Positions 42,138 to 50,881 of a DNA stretch of 60,561 bases are shown here, in pieces; positions within the stretch are counted from its first letter, which is position 1; the number at the start of each line of letters is the position of its first letter. Both the position numbers and the translations under genes were made by a program. Where the stretch lies: the NCBI RefSeq assembly GCF_021277265.1, contig NZ_JAJSOH010000038.1:1-60561 (forward strand). Reading direction: 5' to 3'. This DNA is from Kineosporia rhizophila. GTDB lineage: Bacteria > Actinomycetota > Actinomycetes > Actinomycetales > Kineosporiaceae. The notes below the pieces were generated by a model. That model saw nothing but the letters and a program-made list of their open reading frames with translations. It was not told where the DNA came from and ran no database searches.

Positions 42138-43370
42138 TCAACGTCGGGCCAGCACCAGCAACGCAGAACGGTCCAGCCCACAGGCCTGCTGGACCTCGGC
42201 ATCGTCACAGGCTCCGCTCTCCACCGCCCGCAGCACCGCGTTGGCCAGAGCCTGGGCGGTGGCGGGCTCGTCCATCACCCCGGAGGCAGCCTTCTCGGTG
42301 TAGGCCTTCAGCCGGGCGGCGCTCGGCGCGAGCTCGGCCCGATAGAAGGCGTAGGTGGCCGCGTAACGGGTGACCAGATGACCTGGGTGCAGATCCCACC
42401 CCTGGTACAGCGCCCGCTCCAGAGCCCGCCGCACCAGCCGGGCGTGCAGACGCCACGCTGCGGAAACCCCGTCACCGACCGGAATCACATTCGTGGACCC
42501 GTCGCTGACCCGCACACCGGTCTGGGCCGCGGCCAGCTGCATCACCGCCTTGGCGTGGTCGGCCAGCGGATGCTCGAGCGACTGATACCCCGCGACCACC
42601 CCGGCGGCCGCACTGAAGTCGTAGGTGCCGTAGTGCAGCCCCTCGCAACGCCCTTCGGCTGCGTGCACCAGCCGGGCCACCGCGGCAGAACCGTCCGGCC
42701 CGTAGACCGCCTGCGGAACCTCGATCTGGAGCTCCAGCCGTAGCGCCCCCTCCGCCAGCCCGAGAGCCGACTCCAGATGCGCCAGCACGCGGACACCGGC
42801 CTGCACCTCGGCGATGTGGGCCACCTTCGGCAGCGTGACCACGAACCGCGCGGGCAGCCCGCCGTGCGCAACCGCCGCCGAGACCAGCAACTCCAAGGTC
42901 TTCAGACCCCGCCACCGAGTGGACGATTGAAGCCCCTTGATCCGGATGCCCGCCAGCAAGGGGGCGTTCGGGCGAGAAGCCATTTCGGCCAGCGCAGTTC
43001 CGGCGGCAGTGGCGGCCGCGTCCTCCTCGTCGTCGGGCCGCAGCCCGTAGCCGTCCTCGAAGTCGACCCGTACGTCCTCGATCGGCTGGGAGGCGAGTTT
43101 CGCCGTCAGCCGCGGATACACGTCCTCAATTGAATCGGCCGACAGACCGGCCACTTCGGCCAGCGCCGACGGGCCGGGCGCATGCTCGGCCAGCAGCGCG
43201 AGCGCCTGTTCCCCCCACTGTGTGCAGGTGTCGGCCGAGAACTGGTCGGCCGGCACGTACACCGTGTGCACGGGTTGCCGGGCGCTTGCCTCGCCCGGGA
43301 ACAGCCGGGCGTGAGCGTCGGCGGGGCCCAGCAGCGCATCGATCTCGGCCCGGAAGTCGTTGTCGAACAA
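42138..43370 (-). CDS. DUF6986 (aldolase/citrate-lyase-like) protein in urate operon
   Basis: A roughly 410-residue TIM-barrel-like protein of the HpcH/HpaI-citrate lyase-malate synthase group: DVRVDFEDGYGLRPDDEEDA, LLAGIRIKGLQSSTRWRGL, ARFVVTLPKVAHIAEVQ, RLELQIEVPQAVYGPDG and LHYGTYDFSAAAGV. The acidic DFEDG and EIEVPQ-like positions (QIEVPQ) could bind a metal. This family recurs within actinobacterial purine-catabolism loci, but no activity is established; it might process glyoxylate-derived or ureidoglycolate-derived acids. I use the TTG at 43370, with GAGAGGGG six bases upstream. Confidence 0.85.
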   Translation of the reverse strand: MFDNDFRAEIDALLGPADAHARLFPGEASARQPVHTVYVPADQFSADTCTQWGEQALALLAEHAPGPSALAEVAGLSADSIEDVYPRLTAKLASQPIEDVRVDFEDGYGLRPDDEEDAAATAAGTALAEMASRPNAPLLAGIRIKGLQSSTRWRGLKTLELLVSAAVAHGGLPARFVVTLPKVAHIAEVQAGVRVLAHLESALGLAEGALRLELQIEVPQAVYGPDGSAAVARLVHAAEGRCEGLHYGTYDFSAAAGVVAGYQSLEHPLADHAKAVMQLAAAQTGVRVSDGSTNVIPVGDGVSAAWRLHARLVRRALERALYQGWDLHPGHLVTRYAATYAFYRAELAPSAARLKAYTEKAASGVMDEPATAQALANAVLRAVESGACDDAEVQQACGLDRSALLVLARR

Positions 43371-43382
43371 GGCCAACCCCTC

Positions 43383-44276
43383 TCAGATGAAACCAGGCAC
43401 GAACTCCCAGGCGAGCCCCGCGTCCGGGGCCTCCTCGCGCAGCACCTGCCCCTCGATCAGCCCGTACGGCCGGTCTCCGGCGATGAACACCTGGTTGGGG
43501 TTGTCCAGGCCGAAAGGTGTCAGATCAGCGAGGTAGTGGTGCTTGTTGGGCATGGACAGGCGCACCTCGGCCACCTCGCCGAACTTCTCCAGGACGGCCC
43601 GGCCCATCGCGTACAGCGTCTGCTGGAGCGCGAGACTGTGTGTGGTGGCGAAGGTCTCGAGCAGGAGCAGCCGGATCTGCGGGTAGATCTCCTCGAAATC
43701 CAGCTCGGCCGAGGCGTACCGCCAGCGGGCCGTGACCGAGGTGGCCAGGATGCGGTCGGTGGTCTCGGGCAGGGTGGTGTACTCGTCGCGCGGAAAACCG
43801 TGGAACTCCGAGCCGGTCGACTTCAGCACCACCAGGTCGGTGAGGCCGGAGACCACCCAGACCCGGTCGCCGTCGCGGGTGACGCTGGTGGTGCGCCGTT
43901 CACCGCCGGGCCGGGCGAAGGCGTGGTCGTGGCCCTGCCCGCCCACCTCGATCCGCGACCAGGGCAGCTGGTCGATCTCGATCTGGGCGCCCTCGACCGG
44001 CGCCTGCGACTCGACGAAGTGCGCGGCCAGGCGTAGGGCGAACGCCTCCGGGGAGCCCACGCCGTGCTTGCGGGCGAAGGCGTAGACCGTGTTCTTCTGC
44101 GTGTCGGTGGCCAGCACCGAGGAGTTGTCGCCGGTGAGGTAGGTGTCGGCGAACCGGCCGCGCAGGTGCGTGCTGACGTTCAGGTCGGTGAGCACGTGCT
44201 GCGGCGTGGAGCGGTCGACGTGCACCAGCCGGACCTCGGCCTTGCCGTACTGATTGGCCCCCAGAACGATGCCCAT
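43383..44276 (-). CDS. uox: Uricase (factor-independent urate hydroxylase)
   Basis: A 297-residue cofactor-free oxidase converting urate to 5-hydroxyisourate. Two T-fold halves: IVLGANQYGKAEVRLVHV begins the first, NTVYAFARKHGVGSPEAF carries the first catalytic region (Lys/Thr relay), and FATTHSLALQQTLYAMG and MPNKHHYLADLTPFG contain the second, with catalytic His in NKHHYL. The ATG at 44276 has GAGGGAG upstream inside the end of uraH. Length is typical. Confidence 0.97.
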   Translation of the reverse strand: MGIVLGANQYGKAEVRLVHVDRSTPQHVLTDLNVSTHLRGRFADTYLTGDNSSVLATDTQKNTVYAFARKHGVGSPEAFALRLAAHFVESQAPVEGAQIEIDQLPWSRIEVGGQGHDHAFARPGGERRTTSVTRDGDRVWVVSGLTDLVVLKSTGSEFHGFPRDEYTTLPETTDRILATSVTARWRYASAELDFEEIYPQIRLLLLETFATTHSLALQQTLYAMGRAVLEKFGEVAEVRLSMPNKHHYLADLTPFGLDNPNQVFIAGDRPYGLIEGQVLREEAPDAGLAWEFVPGFI

Positions 44277-44284
44277 GCGGTGCG

Positions 44285-44620
44285 TCAGCTCCCTCGGTAG
44301 GTCGAGTAGGCGTAGGCCGAGAGCAGGATGGGCACGTGGAAGTGCGCCTCTGCGTCGGTGATTCGGAACGTGACGGTCACCTCCGGGTAGAAGCACTCCC
44401 GGCCGCGCTGCTCGAACCATTCTCCGGTTCCGAACGTCAGGCGGAAGATCCCGGGCATGACGATCACGTCACTCCCCCAGTCGCGGACGCGGCCGTCGGG
44501 GTCGGTCAGCGCCCGGGCCAGCACCGTCCAGTCGCCCGCCGATCGTTCCAGCACCACGGTGACTCCCTCGGCCGGACGGCCGGTGCCGGAGTCGAGCACG
44601 TGCGTGGACAGGGTCGCCAT
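44285..44620 (-). CDS. uraH: 5-Hydroxyisourate hydrolase (transthyretin-like)
   Basis: A 111-residue transthyretin-related enzyme that hydrolyses 5-hydroxyisourate to OHCU. Active-site signatures: LSTHVLDSGTGRPA near the N-terminus, Arg in DGRVRDWG, HFHVPILLSAYAYSTYRGS at the end with the diagnostic C-terminal YRGS. The ATG shares its first base with the uraD stop. It acts between uricase and OHCU decarboxylase. Confidence 0.97.
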   Translation of the reverse strand: MATLSTHVLDSGTGRPAEGVTVVLERSAGDWTVLARALTDPDGRVRDWGSDVIVMPGIFRLTFGTGEWFEQRGRECFYPEVTVTFRITDAEAHFHVPILLSAYAYSTYRGS

Positions 44621-45150
44621 CAGGACGTCCTTTCCCGGCCGAGCTGATCCAGCAGGGCGTTCAGCCGCAACTGGGCGATCTGGGCGAGCTGGTCGCGCAC
44701 CTCGGCCGCCTCGGTCTGCTCGTCACTGGCCAAACGCTTCTCGAGCGCGGCGAGGATCTCCGGCCCGCTGCGCCCGGCCGCCCGGATCAGGAAGACCCGG
44801 TCGAACTTCTTCTCGTAGGCCAGGTTTCCGGCATGTAACGCCGCGGCCAGTTCCTGGTCGGCCTGGTCCACCCCGGACTGTTCCGAACGTGAGTGCGCGG
44901 CCTCGGCCCCGGTGCCGCCCGGGCGTTCACCGATGCGCGGATGCCGGCTCAGGGCCAGGCCGAGGTCGTCCTCGCTGAGCACCAGCCCGAACCGGAAGGC
45001 GGTGGCCAGCAGGCTCTCGGCGTCGGGATAGGGCCGGCCGGCCAGCACCGCAGTGGCCCAGCCGGGAGCGTTCAGGCAAGTCAGCAGGTGCTGCAGGGCA
45101 GGCTCGGCGGGAAGGTGGTTGAACTCGGCGACACCGTCGGCTGAGGGCAC
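44620..45150 (-). CDS. uraD: OHCU decarboxylase
   Basis: A 176-residue helical enzyme that decarboxylates 2-oxo-4-hydroxy-4-carboxy-5-ureidoimidazoline to S-allantoin. The hallmark HPRIGERPGG is present, with FNHLPAEPALQHLLTCLN at the N-terminus and LAYEKKFDRVFLIRAAGRSG, where Phe-x-Phe-type FDRVFLIRA contacts the substrate. The GTG start has GAGGAG upstream. It is the first gene of the urate operon. Confidence 0.95.
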   Translation of the reverse strand: MPSADGVAEFNHLPAEPALQHLLTCLNAPGWATAVLAGRPYPDAESLLATAFRFGLVLSEDDLGLALSRHPRIGERPGGTGAEAAHSRSEQSGVDQADQELAAALHAGNLAYEKKFDRVFLIRAAGRSGPEILAALEKRLASDEQTEAAEVRDQLAQIAQLRLNALLDQLGRERTS

Positions 45151-45189
45151 CTGACTCCTCGGTTCGGTCGGCTGGTGCCCACACCCTAC

Positions 45190-46269
45190 TCAACGACGTG
45201 CGCGACGTCTGCGGCGAGAACGACTCGGGCGCAACATGATCGCTGCGGCAATCAGGACAGCCAGGGCGACCACGCCGGCCCCGGCCCCCACAATGAGCTG
45301 CAGCCGGGTGTCACCCCCGGCCAGATCCCGCAGTTGTTCGGCGGTTTCCCCGGCCGTCTCGGGGGCCGAGGGGGTGGGTTCCGGCTCCACCTCTTCGGCG
45401 GCCACCCGGGGAAGACGGATGCGCAGGATCGGCGAGTTCTCACCTTCCGACCCGACCAGGACGTATTCACCGTCGTCGACCACGGCCAGCGACTCGCCCT
45501 GTTCCTGGTCGGGCAGGCCCTTGGTAGCCAGGGTCTCCAGGCGGCCGTCGGCGACCGTGGCGGGCGCCGCGATGACGGCCAGGTTGCCGTAGCCACGCAC
45601 GGCCATCCGGCCATCCGGCAGGAAGGCGCCGTCGGTGACCAGCGCGGCGCTCAACTGGGCCACCTTGGTCATCTTGGTCACCTCGGACTCGCCGGTCGCC
45701 TGATTGCCGGGCCAGACCTTTTTGGGGACGGCGAACAACTCGGCCCCGAACAGCGTCTTGGAGATCACGTACAGCTGGCCCGACCGGGGGTCGGCCAGGA
45801 GCGCCTCGGCATCACGCGGGCCCCCGGGGTAGGTCAGGTTGAGCACGCGGACCGGGCTGACCGCGGTGTCGCTCAGGTTCTGCGGCTCTTTCAGGATCAC
45901 GATCCGGACCGACGGGTGCTTCCCGTCATTGTCACCGATGTCGCCTACGGCGATCAGCGACTCCCCTGCGGCCGGGCTGTTCTCCGGACCACGCAGACTG
46001 GTGATCGCCTCCCAGTCCCGGGCCTCCTCACCAGAGACGACGACGGTTGCCGCCGTCGACCCGTCCTTTGTTACCCCGTAGATCTGCGCGGAGTGCCCGG
46101 AATCGTTGTGGGTCCAGAGCACGTTCTTGTGCAGCAGGCTGGGCGCCAGCCCGGAGCTCTCGCTGATCCGGTCGTCCTTGATCACCCGGTCGGTCTTGGT
46201 CTTGGCGTTGGCCGGGACCGCCGTCGCGACGATGAGGAACAACGCCAGCAGAACGGCCCCCAGCCTCAC
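45190..46269 (-). CDS. Secreted, membrane-anchored propeller-like protein
   Basis: A 359-residue exported protein: signal peptide (LGAVLLALFLIVATAVPANA), a beta-propeller-like body (ESSGLAPSLLHKNVLWTHND, EARDWEAITSL, LIAVGDIGDNDGKHPS, GGPRDAEALLADPRSGQLYV), then a Pro/Glu linker, a C-terminal membrane helix (LIVGAGAGVVALAVLIAAAI) and an Arg-rich tail. It resembles esterase-like phytase-family or SdiA-regulated proteins, but catalysis is not evident. No sortase LPxTG is seen. The GTG start overlaps the methyltransferase stop (GTGA), so the two are coupled. Confidence 0.6.
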   Translation of the reverse strand: MRLGAVLLALFLIVATAVPANAKTKTDRVIKDDRISESSGLAPSLLHKNVLWTHNDSGHSAQIYGVTKDGSTAATVVVSGEEARDWEAITSLRGPENSPAAGESLIAVGDIGDNDGKHPSVRIVILKEPQNLSDTAVSPVRVLNLTYPGGPRDAEALLADPRSGQLYVISKTLFGAELFAVPKKVWPGNQATGESEVTKMTKVAQLSAALVTDGAFLPDGRMAVRGYGNLAVIAAPATVADGRLETLATKGLPDQEQGESLAVVDDGEYVLVGSEGENSPILRIRLPRVAAEEVEPEPTPSAPETAGETAEQLRDLAGGDTRLQLIVGAGAGVVALAVLIAAAIMLRPSRSRRRRRARR

Positions 46270-47453
46270 TCGGGTGCCCCGGCGGCCAGCACCGCATCGA
46301 CCTCAGGAGCCAGACGGGCCGCCAGCGCCGGATCCACCTGCCAGGAGGCCACCAGATCGGTGTATTCGCGGACCCGGCGCGGGGTAGGAGCGCTACCGGT
46401 GTGCACGGCCCGGATCAGGGCGTTGCGCGGCGTGTGCTTGGAATCGATGAACTCGACCACCTCGACCCGATAGCCGAGCAGCCGCAGCAGGTCGGCGCGG
46501 ATGGTGTCGGTGAGCACGTCGGCGAAGCGCTCGCGCAGGATGGCGTGCCGGGTGAGCCCGGCGAACGGGATGCCCTCGGCGCTCTGCAGCTGGCGCTGGA
46601 CATCGTTGTGACAGCAAGGGGCGGCCAGCACCCCCCGGGCCTGCCAGCGCACGGCCAGGGCGAGCGCGTCGTCGGTGGCGGTGTCGCAGGCGTGCAGGGC
46701 GAGCACGATGTCCACCCCGGTGAACTCCGGGTCGACAGCGGCCTCTTCGATCGATGCCGCCCGGAACGCGATGCCCTCGAGCCCGGCCTCGCTCGCCACC
46801 CGGGCGTTGCGCTCGGCCATCTCCGGCCGGATGTCAACGCCCAGGGTCTGCACGTCGGCATCGACCTCGGCGGCCAGGTACCGGTGCGCGGCCATGGTGA
46901 GGTAGGCGTTGCCGCAGCCCAGGTCGACCACCCGCAGCGGCCGGCCCTCGGGCTTGACCCGACGCGCGATCGGGGCGAGCTGACGCAGGAACGCATCCAC
47001 CTGCCGGCGCTTGGCCCCATCGGCCCCGAGCACGGTGAACAGCCGGTCGGCCGGGTCGATCAGGTGATTACGGGCCCGGTCGTGCGCCGCCTCACCGCCT
47101 TCGACGCTCTGCGCAGAGGTGTGCACCTGCGCCTCGCCGCGCTTGGTCACCCGCAGCTGCACCACCTGGTCGCGGGTCTCGACGTGCCAGTTGCCGAACG
47201 GCTGGGCCAGCAGCTCGTCGACCGCCGCCCCGGCCTCCTGCGGCGAGTGGTTACGGGTGACCGGGATCCGGCCGTCGGTGCCGGTGATCTGCAACTGCCG
47301 CCCGGCCCTCAGCTCCACCGGCCGCAGTTCGGCCCGCACCGGATCCGGGTGCTCCCTGCGGCGCCGCCCCGAGGCCACCGCCCGCACCAGCCCTTCGGTG
47401 TCGAGCAGCAGGGGGCGCAGGCGGTCGAGGGCAGGAGCGAGCGGTTCGGGCAC
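46266..47453 (-). CDS. SAM-dependent methyltransferase (METTL25-like core)
   Basis: A 395-residue protein with a C-terminal class I methyltransferase domain: RVVDLGCGNAYLTMAAHRYL is the SAM-binding motif, TLGVDIRPEMAERNARVA motif II, and VLALHACDTATDDALALAV and LAAPCCHNDVQRQL are conserved features shared with METTL25-type enzymes. The N-terminal 130 residues are a less conserved module. The target (RNA, protein or small molecule) is unknown. GACAAT lies six bases before the GTG, suggesting a leaderless mRNA. Confidence 0.82.
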   Translation of the reverse strand: MPEPLAPALDRLRPLLLDTEGLVRAVASGRRRREHPDPVRAELRPVELRAGRQLQITGTDGRIPVTRNHSPQEAGAAVDELLAQPFGNWHVETRDQVVQLRVTKRGEAQVHTSAQSVEGGEAAHDRARNHLIDPADRLFTVLGADGAKRRQVDAFLRQLAPIARRVKPEGRPLRVVDLGCGNAYLTMAAHRYLAAEVDADVQTLGVDIRPEMAERNARVASEAGLEGIAFRAASIEEAAVDPEFTGVDIVLALHACDTATDDALALAVRWQARGVLAAPCCHNDVQRQLQSAEGIPFAGLTRHAILRERFADVLTDTIRADLLRLLGYRVEVVEFIDSKHTPRNALIRAVHTGSAPTPRRVREYTDLVASWQVDPALAARLAPEVDAVLAAGAPE

Positions 47454-47563
47454 CCACCGATTGTCTCAGGGCATCGAAACCTCACTCTTCACCTAGGCGG
47501 TCGGTTCGCGAGTCTGATTCTGATAAAGCCGAGCGGTAACGTGTTCTCCGATATCGATCCGCG

Positions 47564-47929
47564 ATGATTCGGGGCCAATTGTCGATGCGTATCGGCTGGG
47601 GGGATGAGTCCGGTTCGGACAGCGCGCGCGATCCGAACACCTACATCCTGGCGGCCGTTGTCACCGGGGAGAACCAGGCGGATCAGGTTCGCGACACCAT
47701 GCGGCTCCTGCTGTTGCGCGGCCAGCGCAAGCTGCATTGGCACGACGAACAGGACAAGCGCCGCCGACTGATCAGCGAGACCGTGGCCACGCTGCCGGTG
47801 ACGGCGGTGGTCGTGGTGCGCAGCACCGGCCCCGGCGAAGCGATGGAACGCCGCAGACGCAAATGCATGGAACGGATGCTCAGCGAACTCTCCGAATGCG
47901 GGCAGACGGAGATCATCGAAATCGGGTGA
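47564..47929 (+). pseudogene. Truncated DUF3800-like gene
   Basis: A 121-residue ORF starting with GWGDESGSDSARDPNTYILA and continuing KLHWHDEQDKRRRLISETV, like the N-terminal half of DUF3800/RNase H-fold proteins, whose full length is usually over 200 residues. After the stop at 47929 the same frame continues with plausible coding sense (TKRRKLQALSSG) to another stop at 48028, but the expected C-terminal motifs are missing. I interpret a decayed gene. Codon use is less GC-rich than in neighbours, hinting at horizontal origin. ATG at 47564 or 47585. Confidence 0.5.
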
Positions 47930-48070
47930 ACCAAACGGCGCAAGCTCCAGGCCCTGTCGTCCGGCAGGAAATCCTGGAGCTCACTTCCGGATCTCACCGC
48001 GATGGATCCGGCCTTGCCTCCACAGTAGCGCAGGGCACCGACCACAGCGAGGTTGTCTAGGGTGAGGCGG

Positions 48071-48913
48071 GTGTCTGAGAACCAGGCCGGTGCCGCTTGG
48101 TGGTTGCGCGGCCCGGTGCACAAGCGCGACGTGTCCGAAGAGCCCCCGCACACCGAGCCCGCGGCCCGTCGCCGGCTCGGGCTGGAGATCTGGATCGTGC
48201 TCGGGCTCTCGCTCGGGATGTCGGCGATCTACTCGGTGGTCAGCATCATCGCCAAGCTCACCCGGGAGGGCGGGCTGGCGGCGCAGACCTCCACGCTGAA
48301 CGCCTCCCGCAGTGTGCGGCCGTACCTCGACCTCACCTACCAACTGCTCGACATCTTCTCCACGCTGATCCCGGTGCTGCTGGTGCTGTGGCTGCTGGCC
48401 GGCGACACCACCCGCTGGGCCGCCCGGCTGGGGCTGGACCGGGCCGGGCGGTGGCGTGACCTGGCCCACGGGGCCGGGCTGGCGGCGCTGATCGGGATCC
48501 CCGGCCTGGTGCTCTACGCGGTGGGGCGGCAGCTCGACATCACCACCACGATCGTCGCCTCCGGGCTGGACGAGTACTGGTGGACGGTGCCGGTGCTGGT
48601 GCTGCAGGCGGTGAAGAACGCGGTGCTCGAAGAGGTCATCGTGGTCGGCTACCTGATGAACCGGTTGCGCCGGCTGGACTGGCCCTGGGCCCGGGTGATC
48701 GCCGCCAGCGCCCTGCTGCGCGGCTCTTACCACCTCTACCAGGGGTTCGGGCCGTTCATCGGCAACGCGATCATGGGCGTGGTGTTCGCCGAGTGGTACC
48801 GGCGCGGCGGCCGGGTCTGGGCGCTGATCGTGGCCCACACGATCCTCGACATCGTGAGTTTCGTGGGCTACCAGTACCTCGACCACCTACCGGGGTGGCT
48901 CGGGCTCTCCTGA
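48071..48913 (+). CDS. CPBP-family intramembrane metalloprotease
   Basis: A 280-residue membrane protease of the CAAX-protease/bacteriocin-processing group, with about seven helices. The catalytic motifs are EEVIVVGYLMNRL (Glu-Glu with the usual Arg replaced by a late Arg), RGSYHLYQG (His) and AHTILDIVSF (His). Bacterial members process peptides or act in self-immunity; the substrate is unknown. The GTG at 48071 is chosen because TAGGGT lies seven bases upstream, a leaderless layout. It converges on the MFS gene. Confidence 0.88.
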   Translation: MSENQAGAAWWLRGPVHKRDVSEEPPHTEPAARRRLGLEIWIVLGLSLGMSAIYSVVSIIAKLTREGGLAAQTSTLNASRSVRPYLDLTYQLLDIFSTLIPVLLVLWLLAGDTTRWAARLGLDRAGRWRDLAHGAGLAALIGIPGLVLYAVGRQLDITTTIVASGLDEYWWTVPVLVLQAVKNAVLEEVIVVGYLMNRLRRLDWPWARVIAASALLRGSYHLYQGFGPFIGNAIMGVVFAEWYRRGGRVWALIVAHTILDIVSFVGYQYLDHLPGWLGLS

Positions 48914-48942
48914 TCTGAGGACGTCTGTGGGCACCGATGCGC

Positions 48943-50307
48943 TCAGGCGGCCGAGTTCTCGGTGGTTTCGTTCACGGTGTTCGCCCGGTCGGCCGTCTTC
49001 CGGGCCACTGCCGTCGCCTCCGGCGTAGCGGTGGTGGCGGCCCGGCCCGCGGTGGCGGTCACGGTGCCGACCGGACGCTCGGCCGCCCGCTGCACCGCCT
49101 CGCGTACCTTGGCCGAGCGGCTCAACCAGATCATTCCCACCAGGGCCGCGAGCAGGGTGCCCACGCCGCCGATCAGGATCGTCCAGCGGGCGCCGAACTC
49201 CTCACCGATCCAGCCGATGATCGGCGACCCGATCGGCGTGCCGCCCATCAGGATGGCCATGTAGAGGGCCATCACCCGGCCCCGCATCGACGGGTCGGTG
49301 GCCAGCTGCACGGTCGCGTTGGCCGCGGTGAGCATGGTCAGGGCGGCCAGGCCGACCGGGATCAGCATGAGCGCGAAGGTCTCGTAGGTCGGCATCACCG
49401 CCGAGAGGATCGAGGTGATCCCGAAGGCCGCGGCGGCCCCCAGCACCAGCTGAACGGTGGGCCGTTCCCGCCGGGCCGCCAGCAGCGCCCCGCCCAGCGA
49501 GCCGATCGCCATCACCGAACCGAGCAGGCCGAACTCCCCGGCGCCCTTGTCGAAGGTGAGCCGGGCCATCAGCGCGATGGTGATCTGCGAGTTCAGGCCG
49601 ATCATGGCCACCGCGCCGACCACGGTCATCACCAGCGCGATCTCCGGGTGGCTGCGCACGTAGGCCAGTCCGGCCCGGGCCGAGCGGTTGCCGCGGGCCG
49701 GACGTTGCTGGGTGCCCAGCTCGGCGCGGTTCATCCGGGTCAGCGAGAACACCACGGCGATGAAGCTCAGGCCGTTGATCACGAACACCGGGCCGGTGCC
49801 GAACCAGTGGATCAGCAGGCCGGCCAGGCCCGGGCCGATCAGCCGCCCGGCGTTGAACGAGGCCGAGTTCAGGCCGACCGCGTTGGGCAGGTAGCCGACC
49901 GGCACCAGTTCGGAGACGAAGGCCTGACGGGCCGGGCCGTCGACCGCGGCGACGACGCCCAGACCGGCGGCCAGGGCGTAGACCATCCAGAGCTCGACCA
50001 GGCCGCTGATGATCAGGAACCCGAGGGTGAGCCCGAGGACGGCGGAGGTCACCTGGGTGGTGATCAGCACCTTGCGGCGGTCGAACCGGTCGGTGACGGC
50101 GCCGGCCCAGGGGGCCAGCAGCAGGACGGGGGCGAACTGCAGGGCGGTCGTGATGCCCACCGCCACGCCGGAGTTGTTGGTCAGCTGGGTGAGGACCAGC
50201 CAGTCCTGGGCCACCCGCTGCATCCAGGTGCCGGTGTTGGACACGATGGCACCGGAGGCCCAGAGTCGGTAGTTGCGGATGGTGAGGGCCCTGAACATCG
50301 GACTCAC
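48943..50307 (-). CDS. MFS transporter (EntS/MFS_3 type)
   Basis: A 454-residue exporter with twelve predicted helices. The opening FRALTIRNYRLWASGAIVSN and TWMQRVAQDWLVL are typical of the MFS_3 group that exports siderophores or drugs, as is GAVTDRFDRRKVLI between helices 2 and 3. A Thr/Ala-rich tail of about 60 residues follows the last helix. Its GTG overlaps the MarR stop (GTGA), so it is co-expressed with, and likely controlled by, that regulator. An ATG three codons in is an alternative start. Confidence 0.92.
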   Translation of the reverse strand: MSPMFRALTIRNYRLWASGAIVSNTGTWMQRVAQDWLVLTQLTNNSGVAVGITTALQFAPVLLLAPWAGAVTDRFDRRKVLITTQVTSAVLGLTLGFLIISGLVELWMVYALAAGLGVVAAVDGPARQAFVSELVPVGYLPNAVGLNSASFNAGRLIGPGLAGLLIHWFGTGPVFVINGLSFIAVVFSLTRMNRAELGTQQRPARGNRSARAGLAYVRSHPEIALVMTVVGAVAMIGLNSQITIALMARLTFDKGAGEFGLLGSVMAIGSLGGALLAARRERPTVQLVLGAAAAFGITSILSAVMPTYETFALMLIPVGLAALTMLTAANATVQLATDPSMRGRVMALYMAILMGGTPIGSPIIGWIGEEFGARWTILIGGVGTLLAALVGMIWLSRSAKVREAVQRAAERPVGTVTATAGRAATTATPEATAVARKTADRANTVNETTENSAA

Positions 50308-50720
50308 GATTCGGCGATCCTCCTCAGGATCTGGGACGCACGGGCGAGGACGGCGCGGTCGTCCGGGTCGAGTTCGGCCAGCCGGCCGGCCAGCCAGGCG
50401 TCGCGCTGACGGCGGGTGGCGGTGACCGCGGCGACCCCGGCCTCGGTGATCCGGACCAGGACCTGCCGGCCGTCGGCCGGGTCGGGTGCGCGGTCGACCA
50501 GGCCGCGCTCGGCCAGGGCGGCCACGGTGCGGGTCATCGACGGTGGCTGCACCCGTTCGAAATCGGCCAGCGCCCGCGGGGTCAGCGCACCGGCGCGGTC
50601 CAGCACGGCGAGCACCGACATCTGGCTGTCGGTGAGCTCGGAGTCGGACTTCTGCTGACGCAGCCGGCGCGCCACCTTCATCAGCGACACGCGCAGCTCG
50701 GTCTCCTGGAGTGCGGGCAC
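50304..50720 (-). CDS. MarR-family regulator of MFS exporter
   Basis: A 138-residue winged-helix repressor: LTDSQMSVLAVLDRAG, LTPRALADFERVQPPSMTRTVAALAERGLV (quoted in two parts, ALADFERVQPPSMTRTVA and LAERGLVDRAPDPADGRQ) with the wing DGRQVLVRIT. It overlaps the MFS exporter start, a standard MarR-efflux pair that usually responds to a transported aromatic compound. A TTAG-5-CTAA palindrome lies just upstream of its GTG start. Confidence 0.92.
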   Translation of the reverse strand: MPALQETELRVSLMKVARRLRQQKSDSELTDSQMSVLAVLDRAGALTPRALADFERVQPPSMTRTVAALAERGLVDRAPDPADGRQVLVRITEAGVAAVTATRRQRDAWLAGRLAELDPDDRAVLARASQILRRIAES

Positions 50721-50735
50721 AGACCGGTCAACTGC

Positions 50736-50748
50736 TTAGTCCGGCTAA
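50736..50748. promoter_or_regulatory. SlyA/MarR-like operator
   Basis: TTAG (50736-50739) and CTAA (50745-50748) flank TCCGG in an AT-rich patch 15 bases upstream of the MarR gene. The form resembles SlyA/MarR sites. It sits between the divergent MarR-MFS pair and the DUF2530 gene and could affect both. Confidence 0.45.
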
Positions 50749-50881
50749 CTATTCCCCGGCACTGTCCTGAGGCAACGGTCGATCTGCGTTCGCCCGTTCG
50801 GGCGAACCAACGCAAGATCATCCAGGCGAACCGCGGGTAATCCCCGCAGGTCCGGCCCGGCCGTTAGGTAACCTCGAGAGA

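Noticed and set aside
39591..45150. Missing glyoxylate-forming step inside the urate operon as a sign of gene loss
   Set aside because: Ureidoglycolate lyase is often encoded elsewhere, so absence from this window says nothing.
46266..47567. Long open frame on the plus strand opposite the methyltransferase
   Set aside because: It is the antisense shadow of a clear methyltransferase; its translation is Gly/Arg/His-rich with no domain, as expected for reverse frames at this GC content.
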